This document shows, in pieces, positions 1 through 7,951 of a stretch of 64,000 nucleotides of DNA. Each line of letters opens with the position of its first letter. Positions within the stretch are counted from its first letter, which is position 1. The notes below the pieces were generated by a model. It was not told the DNA's origin and did no database searches. It was given only the letters and a program-made list of their open reading frames with translations. Made by a program: the position numbers and the translations under genes. The DNA is from Anaeromyxobacter dehalogenans 2CP-C (GTDB lineage Bacteria > Myxococcota > Myxococcia > Myxococcales > Anaeromyxobacteraceae). The stretch spans positions 248,001-312,000 of the forward strand of contig NC_007760.1 of the NCBI RefSeq assembly GCF_000013385.1. Direction: 5' to 3'.

Positions 1-672
1 GGGTGGGCGTACGACATCGGGTACGGCGGCCTGGACCACGTGATCGCGCAGGGGCGCGACGTGAACATCCTGGTGCTCGACACCGAGGTGTACTCGAACA
101 CCGGCGGCCAGGCGTCGAAGGCGACGCCGATGGGCGCGGCGGCGAAGTTCGCGGTGGCCGGCAAGAACCTTCCCAAGAAGGACCTCGCCATGCTGGCCAT
201 GAGCTACGGGCACCCGTACGTCGCGCGGGTGGCGATGGGCGCGAAGGACGCGCAGACCATCGCCGCGTTCAAGGAGGCGGACAGCTACACGGGGACGTCG
301 GTGATCGTGGCGTACGCGCACTGCATCGCGCACGGGTACGAGATGAGCGAGGCGATCGGGCAGCAGGAGAAGGCGGTCGAGTCCGGGTACTGGCCGCTGT
401 TCCGGTACGACCCGCGCCGTGTCGCCGCCGGCGACAGCCCGCTGAAGCTGGACAGCGCCGCGCCGAAGATCGAGCTGGCGCGGTTCACCGAGGGCGAGAC
501 GCGGTTCCGGCAGGTGGAGCAGGCGAACCCGCAGGCCTTTGCGAGGATGCTGGAGCAGGCGCAGAAGGACGTCCGGGAGAAGTACGCGCTGTACGAGCAG
601 CTCGCGAAGGCCATGAACCCCGCGAACCTGGTCCCCGGCGCCGCCAGCGGAACCGGCAAGCCCCGCGCCTGA
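1..672 (+). CDS. nifJ: Pyruvate:ferredoxin (flavodoxin) oxidoreductase, C-terminal part
   Basis: This is the last 223 residues of a gene that begins before the window. The enzyme oxidatively decarboxylates pyruvate to acetyl-CoA and passes electrons to ferredoxin or flavodoxin. The first codons already read GWAYDIGYGGLDHV, and are followed by NILVLDTEVYSNTGGQ and SKATP, which are the thiamine-diphosphate and Mg-binding part of domain VI in the single-chain, homodimeric enzyme. The family is about 1,170-1,200 residues long, so roughly four fifths is missing here. The tail ends in a low-complexity GAASGTGKPRA. A strictly low-potential electron-transfer enzyme of this kind fits an anaerobic or facultative lifestyle. 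A copy of the 17-bp repeat begins six bases after the stop codon. Confidence 0.95.
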   Translation, partial: GWAYDIGYGGLDHVIAQGRDVNILVLDTEVYSNTGGQASKATPMGAAAKFAVAGKNLPKKDLAMLAMSYGHPYVARVAMGAKDAQTIAAFKEADSYTGTSVIVAYAHCIAHGYEMSEAIGQQEKAVESGYWPLFRYDPRRVAAGDSPLKLDSAAPKIELARFTEGETRFRQVEQANPQAFARMLEQAQKDVREKYALYEQLAKAMNPANLVPGAASGTGKPRA

Positions 673-677
673 CCCCC

Positions 678-688
678 GACCCAGAGTC
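678..688 (+). repeat. 17-bp dispersed element, copy 1
   Basis: Core GACCCAGAGTC within CCCGACCCAGAGTCATT, immediately behind the nifJ stop codon. It matches the consensus CCCGACCCAGAGTCGTT at 16 of 17 positions. It could contribute to 3'-end structure, but the 4-bp dyad is too weak for a terminator on its own. Confidence 0.6.
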
Positions 689-840
689 ATTGCGTCCGGA
701 GCAGAGGTGAAGACGGCCCGGTCCGCCACGTGCGGGCCGGGCCGCGTCGTTCCGGGCGGCATACGCGGCATCCTGCCGCACCCGATGGCGTCGCCCGAGC
801 TGGCATGCTCCGCGCCCGCACGCATTGGGGGTCGCAACGC

Positions 841-1257
841 ATGGCCATCACCTGGGACCCGACGCTCGCGCTCGGCATCGAGGAGATCGACGCGCAGCAC
901 GAGGAGCTCTTCCGACGCGTCGATGCGCTGCTCGAATCCGTCCAGGAACGCCGGAGCGCCGAGGAGACGCGCCGGATGCTCGCGTTCCTCGACGCGTACG
1001 TCGTCGAGCACTTCGGCGCCGAGGAGGCGCTGATGCAGGCGCACCGCTACCCGGGCCTGGCGGCGCAGCGAGCGGAGCACGCGGGCTTCGCCGCGGACCT
1101 CGCGGCCCTTCGCGAGGAGCTCGAGCGCGACGGCATGAACGCGCTCCTCGTCGTCCGCGTGAACGCCCGCGTCGCCACCTGGCTCTTCGAGCACATCAGC
1201 CGCTCCGACCGCGCCTTCGGCCGGTTCCTGCTCGCCGCCCCCGCCGCTCGCGCCTGA
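841..1257 (+). CDS. Bacteriohemerythrin
   Basis: A 138-residue single-domain hemerythrin, a four-helix-bundle di-iron protein that binds oxygen or iron in the cytoplasm. Iron ligands visible in order are His20 (DAQHEEL), His57 and Glu61 (VEHFGAEEAL), His80 (QRAEHAGF), and His118 with Asp123 (FEHISRSD). The usual seven-ligand set has a further His in the H-x-x-E-H element, but here that position is Gln76. The ATG at 841 was chosen because the domain begins at once (W5, D6) and family length is 130-140; an in-frame extension to 730 has no domain content. It stands alone after nifJ, and a role in oxygen sensing or scavenging near an oxygen-sensitive enzyme is an inference. Confidence 0.9.
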   Translation: MAITWDPTLALGIEEIDAQHEELFRRVDALLESVQERRSAEETRRMLAFLDAYVVEHFGAEEALMQAHRYPGLAAQRAEHAGFAADLAALREELERDGMNALLVVRVNARVATWLFEHISRSDRAFGRFLLAAPAARA

Positions 1258-1285
1258 CCGTGCGCGCCGGGGGCGACGGCAGCGC

Positions 1286-2182
1286 TCAGCCGACGCCGGC
1301 GCAGGGGACACCGTGCGCGACGCGCAGCAGGTACGTGCCGGCCGGGAAGACGGCGTCGGCGCGCCCGGCACGGCGGGCCCGCCAAGCCTCCCGGTAGTCA
1401 CGCAGGAACCCGGCCAGCCGTCCGAGCGCCTCGATCCGCTTCCAGGGATCCCGCGCCGCCACCCGCGGGCGGAGGCCGCGCATCGGCGCCGGCACCGTGG
1501 GGCGGCCCGTCGGGCGCTGCGCGAGCACCCGCCGCGCACCCAGGAACCCGTTCCCGCCGAGCGCGTGCGCATCCCCGATCGCGCGCTCGCGGGCCGCGAT
1601 CGCGTCCACGAGCTGCGCGCGGAACGCCTCCGCCGAGTCGAACCCCGGCGGCGGCACGAGCGCGAGCTGCGCCTCGTCGGGCATCGGACCGTTCCGGCGG
1701 AAGAACGGTTCCGGTCGCGCGGCCCGCAGCGCGCCCGCACCGATCGACGCCGGCGCCGACCAGAGCCCGGGCCACGCCTGCGCGGACGCGACCAGCCCGG
1801 CCTTCACCGGGTTCGTGAGGACGTAGGCGGCCTTCTCGAGCACGTCTTGCGGGGACGAGAGCACCACGGCGCTGTAGCTGCCCGGCGCCCAGAACGACTC
1901 CCAGCGGCCGAGCGAGGCGTTCACCGCGCGGGCGACGAGCGCGTTCAGGTACTGCTCGAACTCGGGAATGCGCGCGTCCACGTCGGTGACGACCAGGTGG
2001 AAGTGGTTCGACATCACGCAGAACGCGTGCACCAGGATGCCGTACCGCCGCGCCGCGACCGCGAGCACGTACAGGAAGATCGCGTTCGTCTCGGGCGAGG
2101 GGCGGAGCAGGAACATCCGCTGGAAGCAGCGGCGCGTCACGAGGTAGGTGACGCCCGGGAGGACCTGGCGCGGAGCGGTCAT
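1286..2182 (-). CDS. Y1 (IS200-like, REP-associated type) transposase
   Basis: A 298-residue HUH-superfamily single-strand DNA transposase. The metal-binding pair is H60-F-H62 in NHFHLVV, and the candidate nucleophilic Tyr lies in [13 protein letters not shown], the motif typical of REP-associated tyrosine transposases (RAYTs) rather than IS200 TnpA, which is about half as long. The C-terminal 110 residues are basic and Arg/Pro-rich. The gene is single copy here, with no tnpB partner, no IS inverted ends and no target duplication that I can see, so it looks like a domesticated or solitary RAYT. Its promoter region (2183-2331) contains one copy of the 17-bp element. Base composition is like its neighbours, so there is no sign of recent arrival. 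Confidence 0.88.
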   Translation of the reverse strand: MTAPRQVLPGVTYLVTRRCFQRMFLLRPSPETNAIFLYVLAVAARRYGILVHAFCVMSNHFHLVVTDVDARIPEFEQYLNALVARAVNASLGRWESFWAPGSYSAVVLSSPQDVLEKAAYVLTNPVKAGLVASAQAWPGLWSAPASIGAGALRAARPEPFFRRNGPMPDEAQLALVPPPGFDSAEAFRAQLVDAIAARERAIGDAHALGGNGFLGARRVLAQRPTGRPTVPAPMRGLRPRVAARDPWKRIEALGRLAGFLRDYREAWRARRAGRADAVFPAGTYLLRVAHGVPCAGVG

Positions 2183-2298
2183 GGGCCGCGGACAAGGCAG
2201 GCGGCGTGCCGCGCGCCCGGCCCCGTGATCTCGGGGCGAAAGCTCGCGCGGGCGGCGCGCGGGGGTCCGCGGGTCGGACCGCTGGTCCGAAATGCACT

Positions 2299-2308
2299 AC
2301 TCTGGGTC
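2299..2308 (-). repeat. 17-bp dispersed element, copy 2 (inverted)
   Basis: ACTCTGGGTC followed by CGG; on the minus strand it reads CCGGACCCAGAGTAGT. It lies between the divergent transposase and epimerase genes, only about 20 bases upstream of the epimerase ATG, so it may overlap the leader or promoter. Confidence 0.55.
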
Positions 2309-2331
2309 CGGAACTGCGAGAGGAAGCGTTC

Positions 2332-3306
2332 ATGCCCCCGACCCTCGTCACCGGCGCCGCCGGCTTCATCGGATTCCACCTCGCGAAGGCGCTGCTCGAG
2401 CGCGGCGACGAGGTGCTCGGCATCGACTCGATGGTGCCGTACTACGACGTCCGCCTGAAGGAGGCGCGCCTCGCGCAGCTGACGGGCCGGCCGGGGTTCA
2501 CGTTCGAGCGGCTCGACCTCGCCGATCGCGACGCGACCGCCCGCCTGTTCGAGCGCGCCCGGTTCGGCGCGGTGGTGCACCTCGCCGCCCAGCCCGGCGT
2601 GCGCTACTCGCTCGAGAACCCGCACGCCTACGTGGACGCGAACGTGACCGGCTTCCTCGACGTGCTCGAGGGCTGTCGCCACCACCCGGTCCGCCACCTG
2701 GTCTACGCGTCCTCGAGCTCCGTCTACGGCGGCAACTCCAAGGTGCCGTTCGCGGTGACCGACAACGTCGATCACCCCGTCAGCCTGTACGCCGCCACCA
2801 AGAAGGCGAACGAGCTGATGGCGTACACGTACAGTCACCTGTTCGCGATCCCCGCCACCGGGCTGCGCTTCTTCACCGTGTACGGCCCCTGGGGGCGCCC
2901 GGACATGGCGCCCATGCTGTTCGCCCGGGCCATCCTCGAGGGCCAGCCGATCAAGGTCTTCAACCACGGGCAGATGCGGCGCGACTTCACCTACGTGGAC
3001 GACATCGTCGAGGGCGTCATCCGCGTCCTCGACCGGCCGCCCGCGGCCGGCGTGGTGCCACCGCACCGCCTCTACAACATCGGCAACAGCCAGCCGGTCG
3101 AGCTGCTCCGCTTCATCGAGGTGATGGAGGAGGCGCTCGGGAAGAAGGCGGTGCGCGAGCTCCTCCCCATGCAGCCCGGCGACGTCCCGGCCACATTTGC
3201 CGACGTCTCGGAGCTCGAGCGGGACGTCGGGTTCCGGCCCGCCACCTCGATCGAGGAGGGCGTGCGCCGCTTCGTGGCCTGGTACCGGACGTACCACCGC
3301 GGGTGA
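2332..3306 (+). CDS. NAD-dependent epimerase/dehydratase, UDP-glucuronate 4-epimerase type
   Basis: A 324-residue extended short-chain dehydrogenase acting on a nucleotide sugar, probably UDP-glucuronate to UDP-galacturonate, for surface polysaccharide. The Rossmann motif is TGAAGFIG near residue 7, the Ser/Tyr/Lys set appears as SSSSVYGG and the YAATKKANE segment, and [18 protein letters not shown] is characteristic of the glucuronate epimerase branch. The ATG at 2332 is preceded by GAGAGGA and puts the Gly-rich loop at the normal distance; an in-frame extension to 2206 has no domain. The following gene is a WecG/TagA glycosyltransferase on the same strand, which supports a glycan role. The exact substrate is an inference. 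Confidence 0.92.
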   Translation: MPPTLVTGAAGFIGFHLAKALLERGDEVLGIDSMVPYYDVRLKEARLAQLTGRPGFTFERLDLADRDATARLFERARFGAVVHLAAQPGVRYSLENPHAYVDANVTGFLDVLEGCRHHPVRHLVYASSSSVYGGNSKVPFAVTDNVDHPVSLYAATKKANELMAYTYSHLFAIPATGLRFFTVYGPWGRPDMAPMLFARAILEGQPIKVFNHGQMRRDFTYVDDIVEGVIRVLDRPPAAGVVPPHRLYNIGNSQPVELLRFIEVMEEALGKKAVRELLPMQPGDVPATFADVSELERDVGFRPATSIEEGVRRFVAWYRTYHRG

Positions 3307-3403
3307 GCCGCCGGCGCGGGCCCGTCCGCGGCCTGCCGCGCCCCCACCCTCGCGGACGCCGGACCCGAACGCAGGGTCGCGCCGCGCCGGCAGGCAGGCC
3401 AGC

Positions 3404-4372
3404 GTGCCGGGGGTGCCGCCGCCCGTGCCCGCCGTCCGCCCTTCCTCCGGTCGAGACCCGTCGTATCCCGCCGTCGATTGCCTGGGCGTGAAGGTCGCGC
3501 GCCTGGAGTGGCCCGACCTCCTCGAGTGGTTCCTCCGCCGGCTCGACGCTCCGGCGCCGGTCCGGTGCGGCACCCTCGTCCTGGCGAACGCGCACACGCT
3601 CAACGTGGCGTCCGCGAGCCCCGCGGCGCGCGCGTCGATCCGCGCGGCGACCCTGGTGCTGAACGACGGCGTCGGACTGGACGTGTACGCGCGGCTCCGC
3701 ACCGGCGCGCCGTTTCCGTACAACTTCGCGGGCACCGACCTCGTCCCTCGCCTGCTGGGGGAGTGCGCCCGGCGCGGGCTGCCGCTGCGCGTGTTCCTGT
3801 ACGGGGCGCGCCCCGGGCGCGCGGAGGAGGCGGCGCGCCGGATCGAGCGCGACTACGCGCCGGTGACGGTGGTGGGCGTCCTGGACGGCCACGAGACCAC
3901 CGGCGACGAGGCGCGCCGGGCCATCGACGCGGCCCGGCCCGACCTGCTGCTCGTCGGGCTCGGTAACCCGCGGCAGGAGGCGTGGATGGCGGCGAACGCG
4001 CCGGCGCTTCGTGCGCGGGTCGCGATCGGGGTCGGGGCGCTGTTCGACTTCATGAGCGGGAGCGTCGCGCGGGCTCCCCGCGCGGTGCGCGCCATGCGCC
4101 TGGAGTGGCTGTTCCGGCTGGCGCTCGAGCCCCGCCGGCTCTTCCGCCGCTACGCGATCGGGGTGCCGCTCTTCCTCTGGCGGACCCTGACGTACCGCCC
4201 GGGTCTGGCGACCTCCGAACCCGCAACCTCCCGCCCGACCCAGAGTCGTTTGCCCGCCGGCAGGCCCCGGATCGGTGCACCCAACGACTCCGGGTTCGGC
4301 TCGGTGCTGGCGAGGACGGCGGGAGACGCGAACGACTCTGGGTCGGGGGTGCGGGTGGGGTCGGCGGGCTGA
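3404..4372 (+). CDS. WecG/TagA/CpsF-family glycosyltransferase
   Basis: Family GT26 enzyme that transfers a sugar (ManNAc or ManNAcA in known members) to a polyprenyl-diphosphate-linked acceptor at the inner membrane face. Signatures are TLVLNDGVGLDVYARL with the catalytic Asp, YNFAGTDLVPRLL, and GLGNPRQEAWM. The start is uncertain: in-frame GTG codons lie at 3404, 3413, 3425 and 3488. The last is too late because the conserved LGVKV strand would start at the first residue. No clear ribosome site separates the others. The family fold ends near RTLTYRPG (about residue 267); the remaining 55 residues are low complexity and are encoded by a cluster of three 17-bp repeats, which has pushed the stop codon downstream to 4370. 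Confidence 0.88.
   Translation: MPGVPPPVPAVRPSSGRDPSYPAVDCLGVKVARLEWPDLLEWFLRRLDAPAPVRCGTLVLANAHTLNVASASPAARASIRAATLVLNDGVGLDVYARLRTGAPFPYNFAGTDLVPRLLGECARRGLPLRVFLYGARPGRAEEAARRIERDYAPVTVVGVLDGHETTGDEARRAIDAARPDLLLVGLGNPRQEAWMAANAPALRARVAIGVGALFDFMSGSVARAPRAVRAMRLEWLFRLALEPRRLFRRYAIGVPLFLWRTLTYRPGLATSEPATSRPTQSRLPAGRPRIGAPNDSGFGSVLARTAGDANDSGSGVRVGSAG
4237..4247 (+). repeat. 17-bp dispersed element, copy 3
   Basis: CCCGACCCAGAGTCGTT, a perfect consensus match. It is read in frame as RPTQSRL in the C-terminal tail of the glycosyltransferase. Confidence 0.65.
4286..4297 (-). repeat. 17-bp dispersed element, degenerate copy 4 (inverted)
   Basis: AACGACTCCGGGTTCGGC is the reverse orientation of the consensus with mismatches in the core. 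It sits between copies 3 and 5 and is read as NDSGFG in the glycosyltransferase tail. Confidence 0.4.
4334..4344 (-). repeat. 17-bp dispersed element, copy 5 (inverted)
   Basis: AACGACTCTGGGTCGGG is a perfect consensus match on the minus strand. With copy 3 it makes an inverted pair about 87 bases apart. It is read as NDSGSG in the glycosyltransferase tail. Confidence 0.65.
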
Positions 4373-4440
4373 CGGCTCCGACCGCCGGGCCAGCGGGCCC
4401 GGGGCCTTCGCGCCGGTCGCATGCGGCCGCAAGTTCAACC

Positions 4441-5376
4441 GTGATCTGGCCGGCGATCGCGCGCGTGCTCGCAGGGTTCACCGCGGTGGTGATGTGCGCC
4501 GCCGCGGGGGCGGCCGCCGCGGGCCCGCTCCTGGTCCCGGGGCGGATGGGCTACAACGCGCTCCCCGCGCTCCGCAACGTGGACCCGGTGATCGGGGACC
4601 GGACCGAGCTGGAGCTGTCCGCCACCGCCCAGCTCGCAGGGCTCGGCTCGGAGGACGTCGCGGGGACCCCGTACGTGCGGCTCACCGTGCCGTTCCGCGA
4701 GGTGGCCGCGCTGGAGCTGGACGGCACCCCGTTCGAGCTGTTCCGGACCTCGGCCGCGACGGAGGCGCGGCTCGGCGCGCGCGTGCGCTCGGGCGCGTCC
4801 CCGGGCGACCTCCGCGCCGGCGCGCGGTTCCTGGTGCTCGACGAGCGGGGGTGGCGCCCGGCGCTGGGGCTGCGCCTGGTGGTGAAGTCCACCTCGGGCA
4901 AGGATCGCGGCGCGCGCCGCTTCACCAACGCGCCGGGCTACGTCTTCGACCTGCTCGGCGGCAAGGACCTCGCCGCGGCGGGTCCGGTCCGCCTGCGCGC
5001 GCTCGCGAAGGTCGGCTTCCTCGCCTGGCAGGTCGCGGACGGCCGCCAGGACGACGCGCTCGACTACGGGGCGACCCTGCGCGCCGGGTTCGCGAGCGGC
5101 GTCGCGATCTCGGCAGAGTGGCGCGGCTACGCCGGCTGGCGCGGCGACGACCGCCCGATGGTGCTGGGCCTCACCGCCGACGTGCCGGCCGGCCAGCGGG
5201 TGCTGCTGCGCGCCTCCGTCGATCGCGGGCTCAGCGCGGACGCGCCGCCGCTCGACGTGCGGCTCGGCGTGGTCCTGTTCCTCGACGCGCCCATGCGGCG
5301 CGACCGAACGGCCGCGCCGGCCGACCCGCGCCTCGCCGCGGGCCCGCGTCCGAGGCGGCAGCCCGGACCGCGGTGA
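4441..5376 (+). CDS. Secreted, probably outer-membrane beta-structured protein of unknown function
   Basis: A 311-residue protein. The start is GTG at 4441, chosen because it opens a good signal peptide (VIWPAIARVLAGFTAVVMCAAAGAAAAG); longer in-frame starts run into the preceding gene. The mature part begins with GRMGYNALPALRNVDP and then alternates short hydrophobic strands with charged turns (for example YVRLTVPFREVAALELDG and GVAISAEWRGYAGW), ending in the LRASVDRGLSADAPPLDVRLGVVLFLD pattern of an outer-membrane barrel, followed by a Pro/Arg-rich tail. I recognise no named family. The stop codon abuts that of the convergent gene at 5377. Co-location with polysaccharide genes might suggest envelope or export work, but this is a guess. 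Confidence 0.75.
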   Translation: MIWPAIARVLAGFTAVVMCAAAGAAAAGPLLVPGRMGYNALPALRNVDPVIGDRTELELSATAQLAGLGSEDVAGTPYVRLTVPFREVAALELDGTPFELFRTSAATEARLGARVRSGASPGDLRAGARFLVLDERGWRPALGLRLVVKSTSGKDRGARRFTNAPGYVFDLLGGKDLAAAGPVRLRALAKVGFLAWQVADGRQDDALDYGATLRAGFASGVAISAEWRGYAGWRGDDRPMVLGLTADVPAGQRVLLRASVDRGLSADAPPLDVRLGVVLFLDAPMRRDRTAAPADPRLAAGPRPRRQPGPR

Positions 5377-6546
5377 TCACTCCTCTGCGTGCCGCCCGTC
5401 GGTGACGCGGACCTCGGCCGCGACGCCGGCGTGGTCGCTCGGCCACAGCCCGCCCACCCGCTCCGCGGCGGTCTCGCCCACCACCTCGGCGCTCCACGGC
5501 TGCGCCGGCCCGCGCACGAGCACGTAGTCGATGCGCGTGGACAGGTCGGCGAACCCGGGGTCGCCGGGGCCGGTCCGCAGGTCCTCGGGGAAGCAGCAGG
5601 TGAGCCCGGCGGCGTCGCCGTTCACGGCCGCCCACACGTCGCGGAACCCTGCGCCGGCCAGCACCGCTTCACCCTCCGTGCCGGGCTCCGAGTTGAGGTC
5701 GCCGACCAGCACCACCGGCCGCGTCTCGGCGGCGAGGGCGGCGGCGAGCTCCGCCGCCTGCGCGGTGCGCACGCCCGCGTGGTACGCCTCGAGGTGCGTC
5801 GAGACGAAGCGCAGCCACTCGCCACGGTACTTCGCGTCCACCGACACCCAGCCCCGCTTCACCTGCACGGCGTTCCCGAGCACGTTGACCGGCAGGAGCG
5901 TGGCGTACACGCCGCCGCCGGGCAGCGCGGTGGTGAGATCGCTCCGCGCCAGGATCACGCCGCGGTCGGTCATGCGGACGTCCTGCCCCGTCGCCACCGG
6001 CGCCTCGAAGTCGAACAGCGTCACCTCGGCCGCGACCACGTAGCGGAGGTCGCGCGCGGCGAGCGCGTCGAGGAGGTCCTGCACGTAGTCGTACGCCACG
6101 GTGGTGGCGGGCGTCGTGCCGCCCGCGAGGAAGTCGCCCGGGTCCTGCACGCGCCACAGGTACGCCTCCTGGAGGCCGACGAGGCCGGGCCGGGTGGCGG
6201 CGAGCTCGTCGGCGATCGCCTCGGCGCGCAGGTGGAAGTCGTTCGCCCGCACGGTGGCCCAGACCGCGGTGGTCGCGGCGACGAACGCCTCGGGCGTGGC
6301 GGCGGCCATGACCGGCCCCAGGTCCGCCCCGAGGTACAGGTTCCGGGTGGTCACGCCGAGGATCTTCTTGCCTCCTGCCATGGAATGGGGATCCATGCCG
6401 GCGCCCCGCGCGCTGGGTGAACCGGACGCGCTGGGCGCACGGACGGCGTCGGAGGCCGGGGCGGAGGGAGCGTCGCCGTTGCTGCAGGCGCCGAGGGCCA
6501 GCGGGGACAGGGCGAGCGCGAGGACGGCCAGGCGCGTGCGGGACAT
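5377..6546 (-). CDS. Endonuclease/exonuclease/phosphatase-family lipoprotein
   Basis: A 389-residue exported protein with a lipobox (LSPLALGAC, Cys20) and the DNase I-like metal-dependent phosphoesterase fold. Core motifs are TRNLYLGADLG at the start of the domain, GLQEAYLWR (metal-binding Glu), STHLEAYH, VVLVGDLNSEPG (the Asp-Asn pair) and the terminal WPSDHAGVAAEV with the catalytic Asp-His. Substrates in this superfamily range from nucleic acids to phospholipids and inositol phosphates, and nothing here decides among them. The ATG at 6546 has an excellent ribosome site, GGAGGTGACC. It is convergent with the preceding gene, the two stops touching, so transcription of each may run into the other. 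Confidence 0.92.
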   Translation of the reverse strand: MSRTRLAVLALALSPLALGACSNGDAPSAPASDAVRAPSASGSPSARGAGMDPHSMAGGKKILGVTTRNLYLGADLGPVMAAATPEAFVAATTAVWATVRANDFHLRAEAIADELAATRPGLVGLQEAYLWRVQDPGDFLAGGTTPATTVAYDYVQDLLDALAARDLRYVVAAEVTLFDFEAPVATGQDVRMTDRGVILARSDLTTALPGGGVYATLLPVNVLGNAVQVKRGWVSVDAKYRGEWLRFVSTHLEAYHAGVRTAQAAELAAALAAETRPVVLVGDLNSEPGTEGEAVLAGAGFRDVWAAVNGDAAGLTCCFPEDLRTGPGDPGFADLSTRIDYVLVRGPAQPWSAEVVGETAAERVGGLWPSDHAGVAAEVRVTDGRHAEE

Positions 6547-6790
6547 GGTCACCTCCGGCGTGGGAGCGGCTGGGGCAAGGCGTGTGGACGCAGGTGGGAG
6601 GGTAGCACCCCCGGTGCGCTCGCCCGACGCGCCGAGCGGGCCGCCCCGGACGGAGTGCCGTCGCGGGTGTAGCGCCGGCCCCCGGCCCGCCCCGGCGCGG
6701 TAGCCCAAGCAGGGCCCAGCGCCTGCGAGGGCCGCAGCGTAACTCGTTCCGGGCCCAGTTCGCCCGGCAGGTCGTCGGAAGGGAAACGCG

Positions 6791-7933
6791 ATGCCGAGAG
6801 CCACCGGACCTCGACGCGGATGCAGGCTGCTCGGGCTGGCGCTCGCCGCGGCCGTAGCCCTCCCCGGCTGCAAGCGGGGCGGCGGCAGCACCGCCGAGGC
6901 CGCGCAGGAGCAGCCGCCGGTCGCGCTCGCGCCGGAGAACGTCGCGGTGGTGTCGTCCCGCCGGCTCCAGTCGGGCCCGGAGGTGGCCGGCACCCTGCAC
7001 GCCCGCCGCACGGCCACGCTGCGCGCCGAGGTGGGCGGCGCGGTCGCCGAGGTCCGCGTCGAGGCGGGCGAGCGGGTGAAGGCAGGGCAGCTCCTCGCGC
7101 GGATCGACGCCTCGGCGCTCCAGGACGCGGTGCGGGCGGCGCGCTCCGCGGTGACCTCGGCGCAGAACGCGCTCCGCGTGGCGGAGTCGAGCGCGCGGCG
7201 CGCCCACACCCTGGCCCGCGAGGGCGCCATGGCCGAGCAGGACGCCGAGCGCGCCGAGGCGCAGCTCGAGGCGGCGCGCGCGCAGGTGGAGGACGCGAAG
7301 GCCCGGCTCGCCGCGGCGGAGCAGCAGGCCGGCAAGACGGCGGTGCGCGCGCCCTTCGCCGGCGTCGTCTCGGAGCGGAACGTCTCGTCGGGCGACGTGG
7401 TGTCCTCCGGCGCCGCGCTGTACACGGTGATCGACCCCTCCCGCCTCCAGTTCGAGGGCTCGGTGCCGGCGGCGAGCGTGGGCGCGCTCGCGCCCGGCGC
7501 GCCGGTGGACTTCGCGGTGACCGGCTTCGGCGGCCGCCGCTTCGACGGGCACATCGAGCGCGTGAACCCCGCGGTCGATCCCAGCACCGGCCAGGTGCGC
7601 GTCTACGTGGACGTGCCGAACGCCGACGGCCGGCTCCTGGCCGGCCTCTACGCGCAGGGGCGGGTGGCGAGCCAGGCGAGCGAGGCCCTGGCCGCGCCGG
7701 CGACGGCGGTGGACGCGACCTCCACCCCGCCCACGGTCATGAAGGTGCAGGACGGGAAGGTGCAGAAGGTGGCGGTCGAGATCGCGCTCCGCGACGACGT
7801 GGCCGGTGCGGTGGGCTTCCGCTCCGGCGTGAAGCAGGGCGACGTGCTCGTGCTCGGCTCGGCGCGCGGTGCGCTCGCCGACGGCACCCCGGTGCGCGTG
7901 GTCGAGGATCCGCGCGCGCAGCAGTCGAACTAG
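6791..7933 (+). CDS. RND efflux periplasmic adaptor (membrane fusion) lipoprotein
   Basis: A 380-residue HlyD/AcrA-type adaptor that links the inner-membrane pump encoded next to an outer-membrane channel. The N-terminus has a lipoprotein signal ending LPGC. The barrel-sandwich half-motifs are GEVAEVRVEAGERVKAGQLLARID-like (around residues 80-105) and TAVRAPFAGVVSERNVSSGDVVSSG; the segment between is an Ala/Glu-rich alpha-helical hairpin. The C-terminal beta-barrel and membrane-proximal parts follow (RLLAGLYAQGRV, KVQKVAVEIALRDD). A GGAAGGGAAACGCG leader precedes the ATG. The pump gene follows after 18 bases, so the two form an operon; no outer-membrane TolC-type gene is nearby. Confidence 0.93.
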   Translation: MPRATGPRRGCRLLGLALAAAVALPGCKRGGGSTAEAAQEQPPVALAPENVAVVSSRRLQSGPEVAGTLHARRTATLRAEVGGAVAEVRVEAGERVKAGQLLARIDASALQDAVRAARSAVTSAQNALRVAESSARRAHTLAREGAMAEQDAERAEAQLEAARAQVEDAKARLAAAEQQAGKTAVRAPFAGVVSERNVSSGDVVSSGAALYTVIDPSRLQFEGSVPAASVGALAPGAPVDFAVTGFGGRRFDGHIERVNPAVDPSTGQVRVYVDVPNADGRLLAGLYAQGRVASQASEALAAPATAVDATSTPPTVMKVQDGKVQKVAVEIALRDDVAGAVGFRSGVKQGDVLVLGSARGALADGTPVRVVEDPRAQQSN

Positions 7934-7951
7934 CCGCCCCGGGGCCCCCGC

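Noticed and set aside
1286-2182. A complete IS200/IS605 insertion sequence
   Set aside because: The transposase is about twice the IS200 TnpA length, there is no tnpB, and I see no subterminal hairpins or element ends.
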